Notes under the pieces: generated by a model
Seen by the model: the letters and a program-made list of their open reading frames with translations, nothing else
Databases searched by the model: none
What the model was told of the DNA's origin: nothing
Program-made: the position numbers and the translations under genes
Part shown: positions 35,830 through 46,953 of the stretch, one piece after another
Layout of the letters: every line of letters begins with the position of its first letter
Position numbering within the stretch: the stretch's first letter is position 1
Assembly (NCBI GenBank): GCA_022457155.1
Contig: JAJGOT010000214.1
Location: 1-64,000, forward strand
Source: Cladopsammia gracilis
Lineage: Eukaryota; Cnidaria; Anthozoa; Scleractinia; Dendrophylliidae
Reading direction: 5' to 3'
DNA: 64,000 nucleotides

Positions 35830-37470
35830 ATTACTCACGTTAGCCTTGTAAAGGTTGGTGTCAATAAAAAATAAATAAATAAAAAGCAGGGAAAGGGCGA
35901 CACATAACGCCAATTAAGGCTAAAATAACGAAGGATACAGGTAGATAGAATACTTTTAAGACGCGCCAGTATTTTTAAACATGTCTCAAAATAAACGCAG
36001 ACGGAGACGAGAGATGCTAATTTTAATGAAATGACAAGATAGCTAATGTGAGAGGAAGTTTCATATTCAGGAAACGTCGCTTACTTTCTATATTTTATTG
36101 ACTTGAAAATACAGCATTTGTCCTTTAAATGGCAAACATTTTCTCTCTCTAGATATTTACTTCTACAACATAACTAAACTTCGACAAAAGGCTTTTCTTG
36201 ACCAGCAAGGTGTTAATAAAGAGAGTTTTATAAATACAAAAGAAGTATTACATAGTATTGAAACAGTTTAAGGTGTTTAGAAAGCTTCTATTTAATATGT
36301 TTTAGGCAAATTATTCCTGAACACATTTGATTTATTCAATCGAACATGATCTGAGTCATACTGTTTTCAGCTTTTACTTTTTATTCAAGTAGTATGGAGT
36401 TAAAAACTAAAAAAAAAGAATCATTTTGTAAAATATTGAAAAATAAACGGAACCGATGTAATAACGTTTTGCTTGATAGCTTTCATGTGGCTATCATGAA
36501 CTTAAACCACAGTCTCAAAAGTTGTGGAATCACCTTGTACAATATAGAAAACAATAACAACGGGAAAGTAGTTACTGCCATTTGCTACGAATGGTCACAT
36601 CTTGATCCACAGTCGCAAAAGGTTTAGAATCACCGCACCAATGGAAAAAACTGCTCAACAGCTTTTGGTAATGGTTGCACTTGAAGATTTTAACTACAAA
36701 GTTAACTCAAACGTAACTAGCTCGTTAAATATCTTTAGGCTTGGTTCTGCATTAAAAAAGTCTGTTTTGGCCATCTCATTACGTTTCGATGACAACTTAA
36801 GAACGTGGGATGAAAAGCATGTGTGTACTTCAGTTTTGAACAATTGATGAATTGAATATAACGAAGTGACAAAACTTTGCAGTCCCAACTTTCGCTTAGA
36901 AAGCTTGCTTTCTTATTTTGAGATCCATCACACAGTATAACATGCTGAAGTTCCGCAAACTTTTGCTATTTTCGGAAAGTCAGTTAAATTGTACACATAT
37001 CTTTATAATACAAATTTCAATCTAAACTTTCTTTCTTTTCTCTCGCATTATATTTGAAATTTTAATTTTCATTGTATTTTTAACTATTTATATTTTTATT
37101 AGTAGGTAGCTATCTTTAACAATTTTACATTCTATTTTTTTTAGTTTTTGGACGCGCTTTACAAATCAGATTATTATTTATTATTATAAACACATGAACA
37201 CAGCAAAAATGAATTAAGCTTTTTTTCTACTTTTTACGTTCTTTAATTATTCTAACGACAGTTCGAAATGGTCCAATCTTGCAATTTTTTTCGTAATACA
37301 GTCGACGCCGACATCCCCGGGAAGCAGAAAAACATTATCCGTAACTGGAGTTGGCCGCTTACGGGAATGCCTCTGGCTCTCGTATGAGGAGAATTCAAAT
37401 TGGGTTACCAGGCGGGCGTAAATAGAACTGCCCGCTTATGAAGAGGACGTCTTGGACTAACTATTGTAGC
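35830..37470. other. Non-coding; diverged dispersed repeats
   Basis: The stretch 36400-36720 contains eroded units of the 88-bp family (ACCACAGTCTCAAAAGTTGT). The rest is AT-rich with no gene seen. Confidence 0.4.
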
Positions 37471-37479
37471 TTATAGTGT

Positions 37480-37735
37480 TTAATAATATACATGAAAAAA
37501 ATACTCAATTCTGATTGGCTAAGAGCAGTGCAGTTCAAGTCTAACACCAGTGCAAAAAGTGTAACAGCAGAGCAAATTACAAATAAAAAAAATTGATACA
37601 AAAATGTTTTGCAAAAAAAAAAAAAAAAATTGCAAAAGCAAAGAAAAAAAATTGTTGCAAAAAAAATGTTTGCAAAAAAAAAAAAAAATTGCAAAAAAAA
37701 GAATAGATGCAAATTTTTTCATGTATAATTATTAA
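37480..37735. mobile_element. A-rich MITE with TTAATAATATACATG ends
   Basis: TTAATAATATACATGAAAAA at 37480 is mirrored imperfectly at 37712-37735. The interior has repeated GTGCAAAAAGTGTAAC and long A runs broken by TTGCAAAA. Confidence 0.6.
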
Positions 37736-38105
37736 TAAGTAATCATACGGTTTTTTCGTTCAATTTGGGTCTTACCCGTGCAAATGAATCCCAAGTTGAA
37801 TCTTATGATTACCTATACTGACAAAATTGTTATATTTTGACAAGTATAGTTCACAATGCAAAGCTACTTTCCATCGAAGGCGAGAAATAAACCATTTATC
37901 TCAGGGTACACTTTCGACAGGTCGTAAAAAGGCTTCCAACACTTAATTGCGAAATGGTAATCAGGAGCGAATGAAATTGGCAAATGTCTCAATGAACATG
38001 CTTTTATTGGATGAAGCTCTAATATCGCGTTTAGAGTTAAATACTCCGTCGGTCAATTAATCCAATATAACACAGGCACTAATGATGTTATTGTTATCTG
38101 CTTCG

Positions 38106-38111
38106 TTTCAG
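38106..38111 (+). promoter_or_regulatory. Candidate splice acceptor in the GPCR 5' UTR
   Basis: GCTTCGTTTCAG, pyrimidine-rich and ending in AG, lies 49 bp before the GPCR start codon. The leader may be spliced even though the coding part is a single exon. Inference from sequence only. Confidence 0.35.
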
Positions 38112-38160
38112 AGCTTGAAAAAAAAAAACAAGAAAACTAAGGAGCTAACTTAAAAGCACC

Positions 38161-39276
38161 ATGAACAATACTACATCGGATGAAGGATTTGCATTCGACG
38201 AACACATTGCTGTGCGAATCGTACGCCTGGTTTTGTATCCTATGGTTTTTATCATCGGCGTGATCGGGAACCTATTTGTTTGTGCATTAATCCTTGGCGC
38301 AAACAGCAAACAATTCCGTTCGGCCAAGGGCTACTTCATATTGAACCTCGCATTGTCAGATTTATTGGTTCTTTTTCTATTTTTACCGTTCGACCTCGTG
38401 TATTTAGAGAACAATTCCATATGGCCATTCGGCTTTGTCCTTTGCAAGGTCATCAACATTCTGAGCACTGTTTCAATAACAGTATCAGGGACCATGCTCA
38501 TCTGCATCGGCTATGAGCGATACAAGACAATAGTACTAGCGAAGACGCTGGGGAGTCGACTGAGCAAGAGAAAAGCTCTGGCCATGGTGGTATTCAGTTG
38601 GGTGTACTCATGCCTGTCGCAGGTGCCATTCGTGTTTGCTTTGACCTTAGAACCCAATGGAAGATGCTTGATTGACATAACATGGTGGCCTAATCAGCGT
38701 TGGTTCAATTTCACATACATTATGACAATCATCGCGCCGCAGTTTGTGATCCCAGCGTTTTGTCTTATTGTCTTCTACGTGGGAATTGTCTTTCACTTGA
38801 AAAAAGCTCACAGATTAAACTCGAAGCAAGGCATTTACAACAGCGTGAATGTCGCCGAAAAACGCGAGAGACAAAACCGAAAAACAACAAAGTTATTGAC
38901 TGGCCTAGTTTTGGTGTATGCGATTTGCATCTTGCCGCACAAGGTGATACTTCTAAGTATCATGGCAAACCCAGGGTTACTGTCGTCGCATTTTACCAGG
39001 CAGTTGTACGAGTTTGCGAGGCTTTTAACCACTGTAAATAGTTGCTTCAACCCTATTCTGTACACAACGCTAAGCCACAGTTTCAGAATGGATTTAAAGA
39101 GGATGTTCTCGAGGCAATCAGACGAGAACTCTACGAACAAATTTTTGAAGTCTTTACGCGAAACACCTCGTCCTGAAAGAAAACATAATCCACTTAACGT
39201 CCATTTTCGCTTGCAGGGGACAATAGACAACCTAGCGAATGGACAAAATGAAAGCGTAAGAGAGAGTAGGGTGTAA
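38161..39276 (+). CDS. Class A (rhodopsin-family) G-protein-coupled receptor
   Basis: An intact 371-residue single-exon receptor predicted to sit in the plasma membrane and signal through G proteins. N-terminal sequons (N2, N3) precede TM1 with GN (N37, position 1.50). TM2 has LALSD (D67, 2.50). C95 and C169 could form the usual TM3-ECL2 disulphide. TM3 ends ERY (119-121). TM4 has W147, TM5 P198, TM6 ICILP (P259; the usual CWxP Trp is replaced) and TM7 NPILY (297-301). Intracellular loop 3 is short and basic and the tail is about 65 residues. The pattern is that of peptide- or amine-type class A receptors; the ligand cannot be told. The first ATG gives a family-typical N-terminus. The 3' flank is occupied by nested transposons. 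Confidence 0.95.
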   Translation: MNNTTSDEGFAFDEHIAVRIVRLVLYPMVFIIGVIGNLFVCALILGANSKQFRSAKGYFILNLALSDLLVLFLFLPFDLVYLENNSIWPFGFVLCKVINILSTVSITVSGTMLICIGYERYKTIVLAKTLGSRLSKRKALAMVVFSWVYSCLSQVPFVFALTLEPNGRCLIDITWWPNQRWFNFTYIMTIIAPQFVIPAFCLIVFYVGIVFHLKKAHRLNSKQGIYNSVNVAEKRERQNRKTTKLLTGLVLVYAICILPHKVILLSIMANPGLLSSHFTRQLYEFARLLTTVNSCFNPILYTTLSHSFRMDLKRMFSRQSDENSTNKFLKSLRETPRPERKHNPLNVHFRLQGTIDNLANGQNESVRESRV

Positions 39277-39352
39277 CTGCATGCATACATCACGGCGACA
39301 ATTTGTTTAAGGTTCTAAAAGATCACGGACGGCGATCGCTAGACCAGCTTTT

Positions 39353-41405
39353 AAGGCCTGTTTATACAAAGCACGACCACGAGCGCGTCCACAAACACGA
39401 ACGCGGGGTTCGCATTGGATTGCGTATGAGCAATTTGTGTGAATCCGTATATACCAAAGGCGATCACGAACGCGGCTGGAAATTGGTTCGTGCGGAAAGT
39501 CGCAGAGATTGCCTCCAGAGCGAATTTTTATGCAATGGTCGCACGAACTATTTCTTGTCAACCGATCAGTTCTTTTGTTTTCGCGTAACTCGGCCCAGGT
39601 GACACGTGGTGCGCGTGAAAAGTTTGATTTTGTAGCGCACCGGTTGACAAGAAGTCGGACAAAACTGAACTGCTAATTGTGGAAGATGAAAAACACCCAA
39701 TTTTATGCGACAAAGGCCGTCGTGATTTTAAAGAAGCAGAGAAAAAGAAAAATACGTGGAAACTTATTAACTTATTGTCTGGGTGGAAATGAAGCTCCTT
39801 TACTACATGTAGGTGGTGGTATTCGCCATAAATATGACGCTTCTGTAAAATCGGGTGTACAGATATACGCCTATATCTCCTCTTCCTTCTCCTCCACCGT
39901 GTAAAGAGGTAAAAGACAAAATGTCATCAGAATGTGTCTGAGGCGTCAACCTCGTTCCCAGGGTCTCTCTTCTTCCCGCCCCCTGGAGCGAGAGAGAGAG
40001 AGACCCTGGTTGGGTCTGGTCACGTGTCTGGTGGACAATTATAATCCTAAGGAGGGGTAGACAGTATTTGTATAAACGTTGTCTTGTTTTCTGTACAGTG
40101 GCTAGGCTCGTGCTGTGCGCGACTGTTATTGTTTCGTTTCAGCTGTGGCTGTGAAATAAATATGTTCCATGTTCCATAACCTCTTGTTGAAAATAGGAAT
40201 CTGTATTGCAAGATATATATAAAAGACGTAAACAATTCTCTGTGATTATAGCAAGACCCGGAATAAAACAGATAAAACATCCCAGGCTTATCGTCAACCG
40301 AATAGGGATGTTATGAAATCTCTTTGGTCGTAAAAAGTGCTTCATTTTTACTGTTTATGTTATGCCTGCCGTTTATAACTGAATAAATAGGGACAAAAGA
40401 TCTTGACAGCTTATAGTCCTTATAATTTTCGGACTGAACATAATATGAACAAAGCCCTAAAATTGAAATAACGAAACGGTTCAGTCAAACGATTCAAACA
40501 AAAGCGAATAAACAATGCGCAAGGATAAAATTGTTGCTCAAAAATTCACAAGTATATAAATGAACAATGTATAGACATTCAAACGACTGGAACTGGTGAA
40601 CATTGAACTAAACAACACGCCTCACACACGAAGAATAAAAGCTATCATTGTCTTCTCTCGATCGTTTCCTGTTATAAAAGTGACTGTTGATCAGCGTGGC
40701 AAACATTGGTTCCGCGGCGGCCGCTTCTCAGTTCTTGCTTTGCCATCGCCCGAGAACAGACGGCAGCACTTTAATGGCCCTTTCGAATGAAGCTTGAAGA
40801 TCGCCTGTTAAGCAGTATGTAGCGATAATTCATCCCAGTCCGGAACAATGCCATAAATCAAGAGCGCGAGCTTAGCGGCGTCAAGTAATAAAATTGGATT
40901 GCATTCCGCAGCAAGTTCAAAATTAGCTTTACTGCGATAAATCTTCAAGCGCCGTGACATTTCCTCTGATCCAAAAGCAACTTACACTTTCAGAACCAGA
41001 CCATGTGGATATGTTTTCGAAGTCTGCGGATGACCGCCGCTTCACATTTGTCGCGAGCCGCCGAACGCTTTTGCATTTGTTTCGCAATGCCCAGCTGGAG
41101 CAGACAAATTTCACACTTTGCCGCCCCTCCCCCGTGTCCTTTAATTGGAATCTCCCAGATTCTGGGAGACACGTGACCAGACCCAACCAGGGTCTCTCTC
41201 TCTCTCGCTCCAGGGGGCGGGAAGAAGAGAGACCCTGGGAACGAGGTTGCTGAGGCGTTTGCTGCCATTTTCATGAGATGGTGCATGGCAGCACACATTG
41301 CGACTGTCACAGCCCGAATTACCGCGTTCTGTATGAACGGTGGTTCGTGCGAACTCGCAATGATTGCGTTTGTGGTCGTGGATGCGTTCTGTATAAACAG
41401 GCCTT
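39353..41405. mobile_element. Outer terminal-inverted-repeat element downstream of the GPCR
   Basis: AAGGCCTGTTTATACA at the left is matched in inverse at the right. Related CGACCACGA / GGTTCGTGCG and GTGGTCGTGG / TGGTTCGTGCG motifs follow at each end. No target duplication could be set. It contains a complete nested element at 39947-41249, so it was there first. Confidence 0.55.
39947..41249. mobile_element. Nested Mutator-like element 3 (9-bp target duplication)
   Basis: CTGAGGCGT is duplicated at 39938-39946 and 41250-41258. Inverted ends of about 85 bp begin CAACCTCGTTCCCAGGGTC and include GAGAGAGAGAGACCC and TCACGTGTC. No transposase or recognised protein inside. Confidence 0.85.
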
Positions 41406-41419
41406 TCACCCTATCACTC

Positions 41420-41690
41420 CCAAGAAAAGTTTAATACAAAATTCAAGAATAATAACAAATTTCGTGTTGTAAAATAATGAAAAGCTAAACAGTTCCATCT
41501 AAACGTACTGCTGAAGAGCTTTCATTTGATTGGTCATACTGTAGTATTCCATCCACATACTCAAAAGTTAGAATTGCATTACACGACTCCAGGTTTGGAG
41601 TTATCATATATGAGGCACTTAACAGAGCATGGTTTGGAGGTATCATATATGAAGCACTAAACAGAGCAAGGTTTCCATTTCTTGCGATTA
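41420..41690. repeat. Dispersed repeat unit and short tandem duplication
   Basis: GTACTGCTGAAGAGCTTTCA and CATACTCAAAAGTTAGAA belong to the 88-bp family. At 41595-41675 a segment with TATCATATATGA is duplicated about 45 bp apart. Confidence 0.65.
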
Positions 41691-41691
41691 A

Positions 41692-42271
41692 AGGTGGTCA
41701 GACACGAGGGGTCATGTAGCAGGGACATGTCGCAGCGACATGTAGCAGCGACAAAAATTTGTGTAGTACACACTGACGGACATGTAGTAGGGACGTGGGG
41801 CGGGGACATGTAGCAGGGACAAAATCATAGCGCTTGCACACACATGAAAATGTTGCAAAGGTATGTCTCAGGGACATGTTGCAGCGACACGTCCCCTCGT
41901 GTGAACTGATACTTTCATAATTGTGCAACACCAATTTTACTGACATTTTGCCACCGCGACATGTCTCACGGAGTTCAACTTGTTGAACTTCATGGGACAC
42001 GTCGCGGGGACAAAATGTCCCTAATATTGGTGTTGCACAATTATGAAAGTAGTATCAGTTCACACGAGGGGACGTGTCGCTACAACATGTCCCGGAGACA
42101 TGTCCCCGCAACATTTTCATGTGGGTGCAAGCGCTATGATTTTGACCCTGCTACATGTCCCCGCCGCACGTCCCTGCTACATGTCCCTCAGTATGTACTA
42201 CACAATTTTTTCTCGCTTCTGCATGTCGCTGCGACAGGTCCCTGCTACATGACCCCTCGTGTCTGACCACC
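41692..42271. mobile_element. Foldback element with TTAA target
   Basis: TTAA flanks both sides (41688-41691, 42272-42275). The ends GGTGGTCAGACACGAGGGG are inverted, and pairing extends through most of the 580 bp, built from repeated ACATGTAGCAGGGAC / ACATGTCGCAGCGAC motifs. Both strands show similar frames because of the symmetry; none is taken as a gene. Confidence 0.8.
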
Positions 42272-42510
42272 TTAATGATTGCTAACTATCGCTGGCGGTA
42301 GTTAAACCTGAACATTTCACGTTGGTCTTGCTTAATCGACCAGAATAGTGCGGATTAACAAGGCATAAATCATGGTCAGTGAAAATGGGAAAAATTCATT
42401 CAGCTTAAAATGAATGAGTAAAACATATTTTTGTAGTTTTTCTTTTCGTCATTTTTGTTACTAGAATTTGCATAAGCAATTTACCAGTTTTGCAGCTGAG
42501 CATAAAATTA

Positions 42511-42743
42511 GGCGCGTTCGATTGACCGTACGGATTCCGGAATAACAATAAACAGAAGAGCCTATGAAAATTGTTTGTTTAGGCACACTTGCAGTATAAA
42601 TCTGTCAAAACATGTTTATAATACGACAAAAGGCGATGTTAAGTTTTCCAGTGGCTCCCAAATCCCCAAAAACACGATTCTTTTGTGATCATTCTGCATA
42701 TTCTTATTCCGGAATACGTTCAATTGAACAATTGAATGCACCC
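42511..42743. mobile_element. Short MITE with GCGTTCGATTG-type ends
   Basis: GGCGCGTTCGATTG and ATTCCGGAATAA at the left face TTATTCCGGAAT, GTTCAATTG and TGAATGCACCC at the right. Imperfect inverted termini; no clear target duplication. Confidence 0.55.
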
Positions 42744-43119
42744 TTAAATTATTAGCTTATAAATTGAAAAAAAAAATGATTAATAAAATTCAGTGTCCAA
42801 CACTAATTTGTACACTGATGAAATATGCGTCTAGACTTGACTTGACTTTATCAAGGCTTCATTTAAACAACATCAACGGGGATAATGAAATTGTAATTAC
42901 TGTAGCGAGGATGCGCACGGTCAAGAAACACAACAAAAACAACTTTACCCCGAAATCCCATCATTGATTTGTATTGTTAGAACAAATTGATTTCGCGTTT
43001 AAAAAGAAGACAGTTCTTTTATGCAAATCCTAAGATATTTACATCGGTATAATACAGCGTTTTGTTATAAGGCTTTGGATCAAAACAGTTCTTAATGCAA
43101 AATTATAATTACAACGGAA

Positions 43120-44595
43120 TTAAGTGGACGACACATGCGACTTTTTATGCTTCAAAATTTCAGTACTCGTGAAAGAAAATTGCTTTTGACACGTGCTGCA
43201 GTAAAAAGGCTTTCTCAAACGTTCAACCGAAGACTCAACTGACGGCGTCTGCGACTGCGCTGGGTCATCGACCAATGAGTCGCTTGCACTTGCAGGCTCA
43301 TCGTGCTGGCATTCTTCCTGATGCTGCAATCTTTCCAAAACAGTAACTATCATCTTCTTGCCGCATTTCTCACAGCGCCAGTGCTTAGCCATGTACGGAG
43401 CAGCTGCCGAAGCAGCCTCAGCCACAACAGTGTCCTGCAGGCAGTTGTAGGTTAAGTACGCATTCACACGAAAGCCTCCTTTGATTGGGTCTGGCTCCGA
43501 GCCGGCTGCAAAAGAGAACAATTCTTCAGGAGCGTCAGAATTCTGCATTGGACATTCTGGACCAAAGTACAAATGTTGGCTTTCTGATGGCAGAAGACGT
43601 CTGAGCGTGTAACAAACATCGCTGTCGAGGAATTCGGTAAGTTTCTTTGCCAGAAGATGCTCCAAATCGCGTTCTTTGTTCCGTCGAGTTTCAAACTTCC
43701 GTTCTTGCCTTTCAATGTCTTTACTTGCATCAAAACGAAGCTTTAACAAGCGCGCCCAAGTAACACGTAGTTGTTGAACAGCGGTTAATACTTTCTGTCC
43801 TGCCACGCTACCTGGAAGACAGATTTCAAGCCAGCAGTCGACAACAAAGCGAGTAAGTTCAGCGTTAGTGTCCAAGCTCTGTGCAAACAGAAAAAGAGTC
43901 TGGAGGGCTGGGACTCGCATGGCATTTACCAAATATGGCTTGTTTGTCTCTAAAAGGGAGACAAACGCCAGCAACTGATGATTGCTGGAAGATTGGGGCT
44001 GCGACTTTGATGACGTAGGCTGATTAACAGGGGTGTCCATTGGCTGAAGAAGGTCCGGGCGAGTGGCAAATACACTGGTGGGATGAATCAGAAGAAACTG
44101 CTTCGACTGGCTGTGAAATAACTGTTCCGAGTCCCTCTTCCCCGTGTTTCCTTCGTCGGGCAAGGCAAGGTTTGGGTAAAGTCCACTACAGAGAATAACC
44201 TTGAGCAGATTTATTTCTCGAAGCGTAAAACTACGCCTGGCTGTACTTCCGGCTTGCAGTTTGTCGAGGTCATGGGTCAGTTTAAATTCAAGATCCCGGA
44301 TGTCAGCCGTACTCTCATCTTCACTCCCGGTCAGCTCGTCTTCATCGAGCTTTAGCATCTTTGTTTTCCTGGAGACCTTTCGGTGGTCCCGTTTCAGTTT
44401 TTTCAACTCGCGCCTTTTATCCTCTTCACGGTCCCGCTCGTACTCGTCTTCATCTCGTCCCTCGGGATCCAATAAACGATGATCCCGCAGTAGCTGCTCG
44501 AACTGCCGCTTGAGTTTCGACATTTCGTAGAAGCGCTGCTCTTCTAAACCTCGCCGTTTGCACCATTTTCGAGAAGAACCTTCACGGCTCTTTAT
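43120..44595 (-). CDS. DHX34: DHX34, last coding exon (OB-fold region and C-terminus)
   Basis: Exon with acceptor TTTCCAG at 44596-44602 (minus strand) and the stop at 43120-43122; 491 residues. It opens IKSREGSSRKWCKRRGLEEQ, which continues directly from the preceding exon and matches DHX34 beyond its HA2 region. A charged stretch follows (DEDEYERDREEDKRRELKK, about residues 45-65), then a long DHX34-specific part. Two Cys motifs close it: CEKCGKK ... HQEEC and, at the very end, CSTCQKQF ... LKHKKSHV. DHX34 is a DEAH-box RNA helicase that promotes nonsense-mediated decay by acting on UPF1 with SMG1. The nine residues upstream of the acceptor in the same frame are intronic. Strong family match. 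Confidence 0.93.
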   Translation of the reverse strand: MKSREGSSRKWCKRRGLEEQRFYEMSKLKRQFEQLLRDHRLLDPEGRDEDEYERDREEDKRRELKKLKRDHRKVSRKTKMLKLDEDELTGSEDESTADIRDLEFKLTHDLDKLQAGSTARRSFTLREINLLKVILCSGLYPNLALPDEGNTGKRDSEQLFHSQSKQFLLIHPTSVFATRPDLLQPMDTPVNQPTSSKSQPQSSSNHQLLAFVSLLETNKPYLVNAMRVPALQTLFLFAQSLDTNAELTRFVVDCWLEICLPGSVAGQKVLTAVQQLRVTWARLLKLRFDASKDIERQERKFETRRNKERDLEHLLAKKLTEFLDSDVCYTLRRLLPSESQHLYFGPECPMQNSDAPEELFSFAAGSEPDPIKGGFRVNAYLTYNCLQDTVVAEAASAAAPYMAKHWRCEKCGKKMIVTVLERLQHQEECQHDEPASASDSLVDDPAQSQTPSVESSVERLRKPFYCSTCQKQFSFTSTEILKHKKSHVSST

Positions 44596-44672
44596 CTGGA
44601 AAGTCAAACGAGGTAAAAACAATATTGCCGCTGATTATTTCTGAGCTCAGAGCGCAAAACTGAAAAGGTATA

Positions 44673-44814
44673 CAGTGGAACCCCGCTTTTACGATATCGC
44701 AAGGGGACAGCAAAATAATATCGTTAAATCGGGATATCGTTGTAAACGAACACCAGATTTAATTATATGACGGCGAAGTAACTAAAAATATCGTAAAATC
44801 GGGGTTCTAATGTG
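44673..44814. mobile_element. Tigger/pogo-type MITE in a DHX34 intron
   Basis: Ends CAGTGGAACCCCGCTTTTAC and GTAAAATCGGGGTTCTAATG are inverted, with flanking TA. They resemble termini of pogo/Tigger elements. It lies in the intron between exons 46469-46953 and 43120-44595. Confidence 0.65.
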
Positions 44815-45694
44815 TAAAAAGATGATAAAAAAGCTTTCGTTCAGATTAGCCGAACTTCGTCGGCTAAAATATTACTGAGGTTTCATTAACATTGATCGAC
44901 CGTGGTCGACATTTCCGAGGGGTGAAGTAGGCTTAGATACAAAATTCCTGAAAAAAATGGCTAATGATTCTTTCCAGTATTTCTACAAAAAAAGCTCTAA
45001 AATTCTTTCAAAACTTTGAAAATTCTGACTGTGAGCTGGTACAGTAGATGGCTCACTGGAATCAGCCACATTTGCTACCAATAGACTGAACAGAGATGTG
45101 GAAAGCACAATTTGACAGGGAAACCGCTTAGTTGCCCTGTGTACAATACTGTGAGGGTGAGCCCTCAAGTTGGTCAGCGGTAACACAAAACTTTCGCGAC
45201 GTTTTTACTTGTGCAGATTGCCAAATTTTACTCATTGTCTAAAATACACGAGTTTTTCTTAAATTCTTTTCGGTGTCTGAAATTCTCAAAAATTTACGGA
45301 ATTTTGTATCTAAGCCTAGAGTGAAGGATATGCTAAACCAATCTCTCCTGAGCTGCTGCCTTCAACCAAGCGTCGGTACAAGCTGCGATAATTGGAACGA
45401 CAAATTAAAGCAACCCCTGAGGAAATTAATTTGACCACCCTCACAAAATGGCAAGCCTGGCAAATCTCACTTGTTACCTGTGGCCTGGTTGCAAATCGTT
45501 CGAACTAGGTTTGGTTTACTGCAGTTTTGCCACTACACATTCTTGTCATTGGCTCTGTGATTACATTTATTTTACAGAAGTAGCGGATCTCGGCACGAGG
45601 CACACAGGCCCCATCCTTGTTAAGCATGTATTGTATATTTTTGTACCGTTTAGGTTATTTGCTTAGGTTAGGTCGCGTTACAATATATTTAGTA

Positions 45695-46052
45695 TATACT
45701 AAAACAGTGGATAGCGTTGTTTGCGCTCTCTGATTGGCTACTGAAACTCGGGATAACAAGTGCTATAGAGCGTTTTCATCTGACGTCACGGCGGTCATAT
45801 TGGTGTTTTAAAACAAAGAAACGGCGGCCATATTGGTGTACCAAACCAACCCTTCGGGAATTGAACTCTATTTTTATGCAAACATTTTCTTTTGTTTCAG
45901 TAAACCAACATGGCCGCTGGTCACGTGAGTGAAAACGCTTTATTCACCTCCAAGCAATTTGCGCGCGAAAATTGTAATCGTTGACAGGAATAAATACGTC
46001 AAAAATCATCATTTTCGTGCAACATTACAGTATATCTCACTGTTTTAGTATA
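45695..46052. mobile_element. MITE with TATACTAAAACAGTG ends in a DHX34 intron
   Basis: TATACTAAAACAGTG at 45695 is exactly mirrored at 46038-46052. The interior includes duplicated GGCGGTCATATTGGTGT / GGCGGCCATATTGGTGT. Confidence 0.7.
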
Positions 46053-46129
46053 TTCACCTCAGTGTCTGTGGCTATTTACCTGGCCGCTAATATCCACCAC
46101 TAGATATAGCCACCTCCACTTCGGTAAAA

Positions 46130-46425
46130 AAAAAGTAAAGTCGCACACGAGCCAGATGGCCCACACGGCCGGAGCTTAACCCGGTTTCTGTAGCATGAAG
46201 CGACTAGGAATATTGCTACTCCCCCCTGCATGGGATGCTAGTCCATCGCAGGGTTACCCCCAGCATTTTGTCGCCGGTACCCATTTATACACCTGGGTGG
46301 AGAGAGACAGTGTGGAGTAAAGTTTCTTGTCTAAGGAAACAACACGACGACAGAGACCAGGCTTCGAACCACCGACCTTCAGGTTGAAAGTCCGACGCGC
46401 TAACCACTAGACCACCGTGTCTCCA
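46130..46425 (-). mobile_element. tRNA-derived SINE in a DHX34 intron
   Basis: On the minus strand the head has an A box (TGGTCTAGTGGTTAG) and B box (GGTTCGAAGCC), followed by a body containing CACCCAGGTGTATAAATGGG, a conserved-looking SINE core. It ends about 40 bp from the splice donor at 46468 and lies in the same orientation as DHX34. Confidence 0.75.
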
Positions 46426-46468
46426 CTTCAGTGACTAGTTGTTAAATATGCGGTTAAAAAGTGCTAAC

Positions 46469-46953
46469 CTGTAACCACTCATCATAAGCATTCAGTAGAG
46501 TAAAGGGGTCTCCATGGTCAGACTCCAGGGGCTGTCGCAGCGACGTCACATCCGGGTCATGATCGAGCCTCCGAGTGAAAGGAGACTGGACACTAAGAGC
46601 TGCGGCAATAACCATCACAGGTTCAATCACGTGAAACACCGAACCAATCAGCAACATCTTTCCTATGACGACATCAACGGGCAGCTCGGCCAACATGTGA
46701 CCGATCGGAGTTAAGTTCTCGCTGTCTGTCAAAGCCCCTTGCTGTTTAAGAAAGTGGATAGAGTTTTCCACGTTCGAGGCTGGGGGTGGTTCTATGAATG
46801 GAAACTCCCGGATGTGAGTGACGCCGAGGGACACCATTTGGAGGATGATGGGGTCCAGAGGCACACGCAGAATCTCGGGAGTGGTGTACTGTGAGAATGC
46901 GTGGTAATCACTCTCTGAATACAAACGAAAACACACACCAGGACCCGTACGAC
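46469..46953 (-). CDS. DHX34: DHX34, exon with end of motif VI and HA2 region
   Basis: A 485-bp exon. It begins with two bases completing a Gly codon and reads [16 protein letters not shown], the second half of helicase motif VI (GRAGRTGPG). [22 protein letters not shown] and [20 protein letters not shown] follow, which form the winged-helix and HA2 (ratchet) parts of DEAH helicases. It ends [10 protein letters not shown] before a GTTAGC donor. Acceptor TTTGTCAG is at 46954-46961. Phase agrees with the exons on both sides. The first ATG in this frame is not a start. Confidence 0.93.

Noticed and set aside
41698..42266. Paired ~100-codon frames on both strands
   Set aside because: Mirror-image frames produced by the foldback element.
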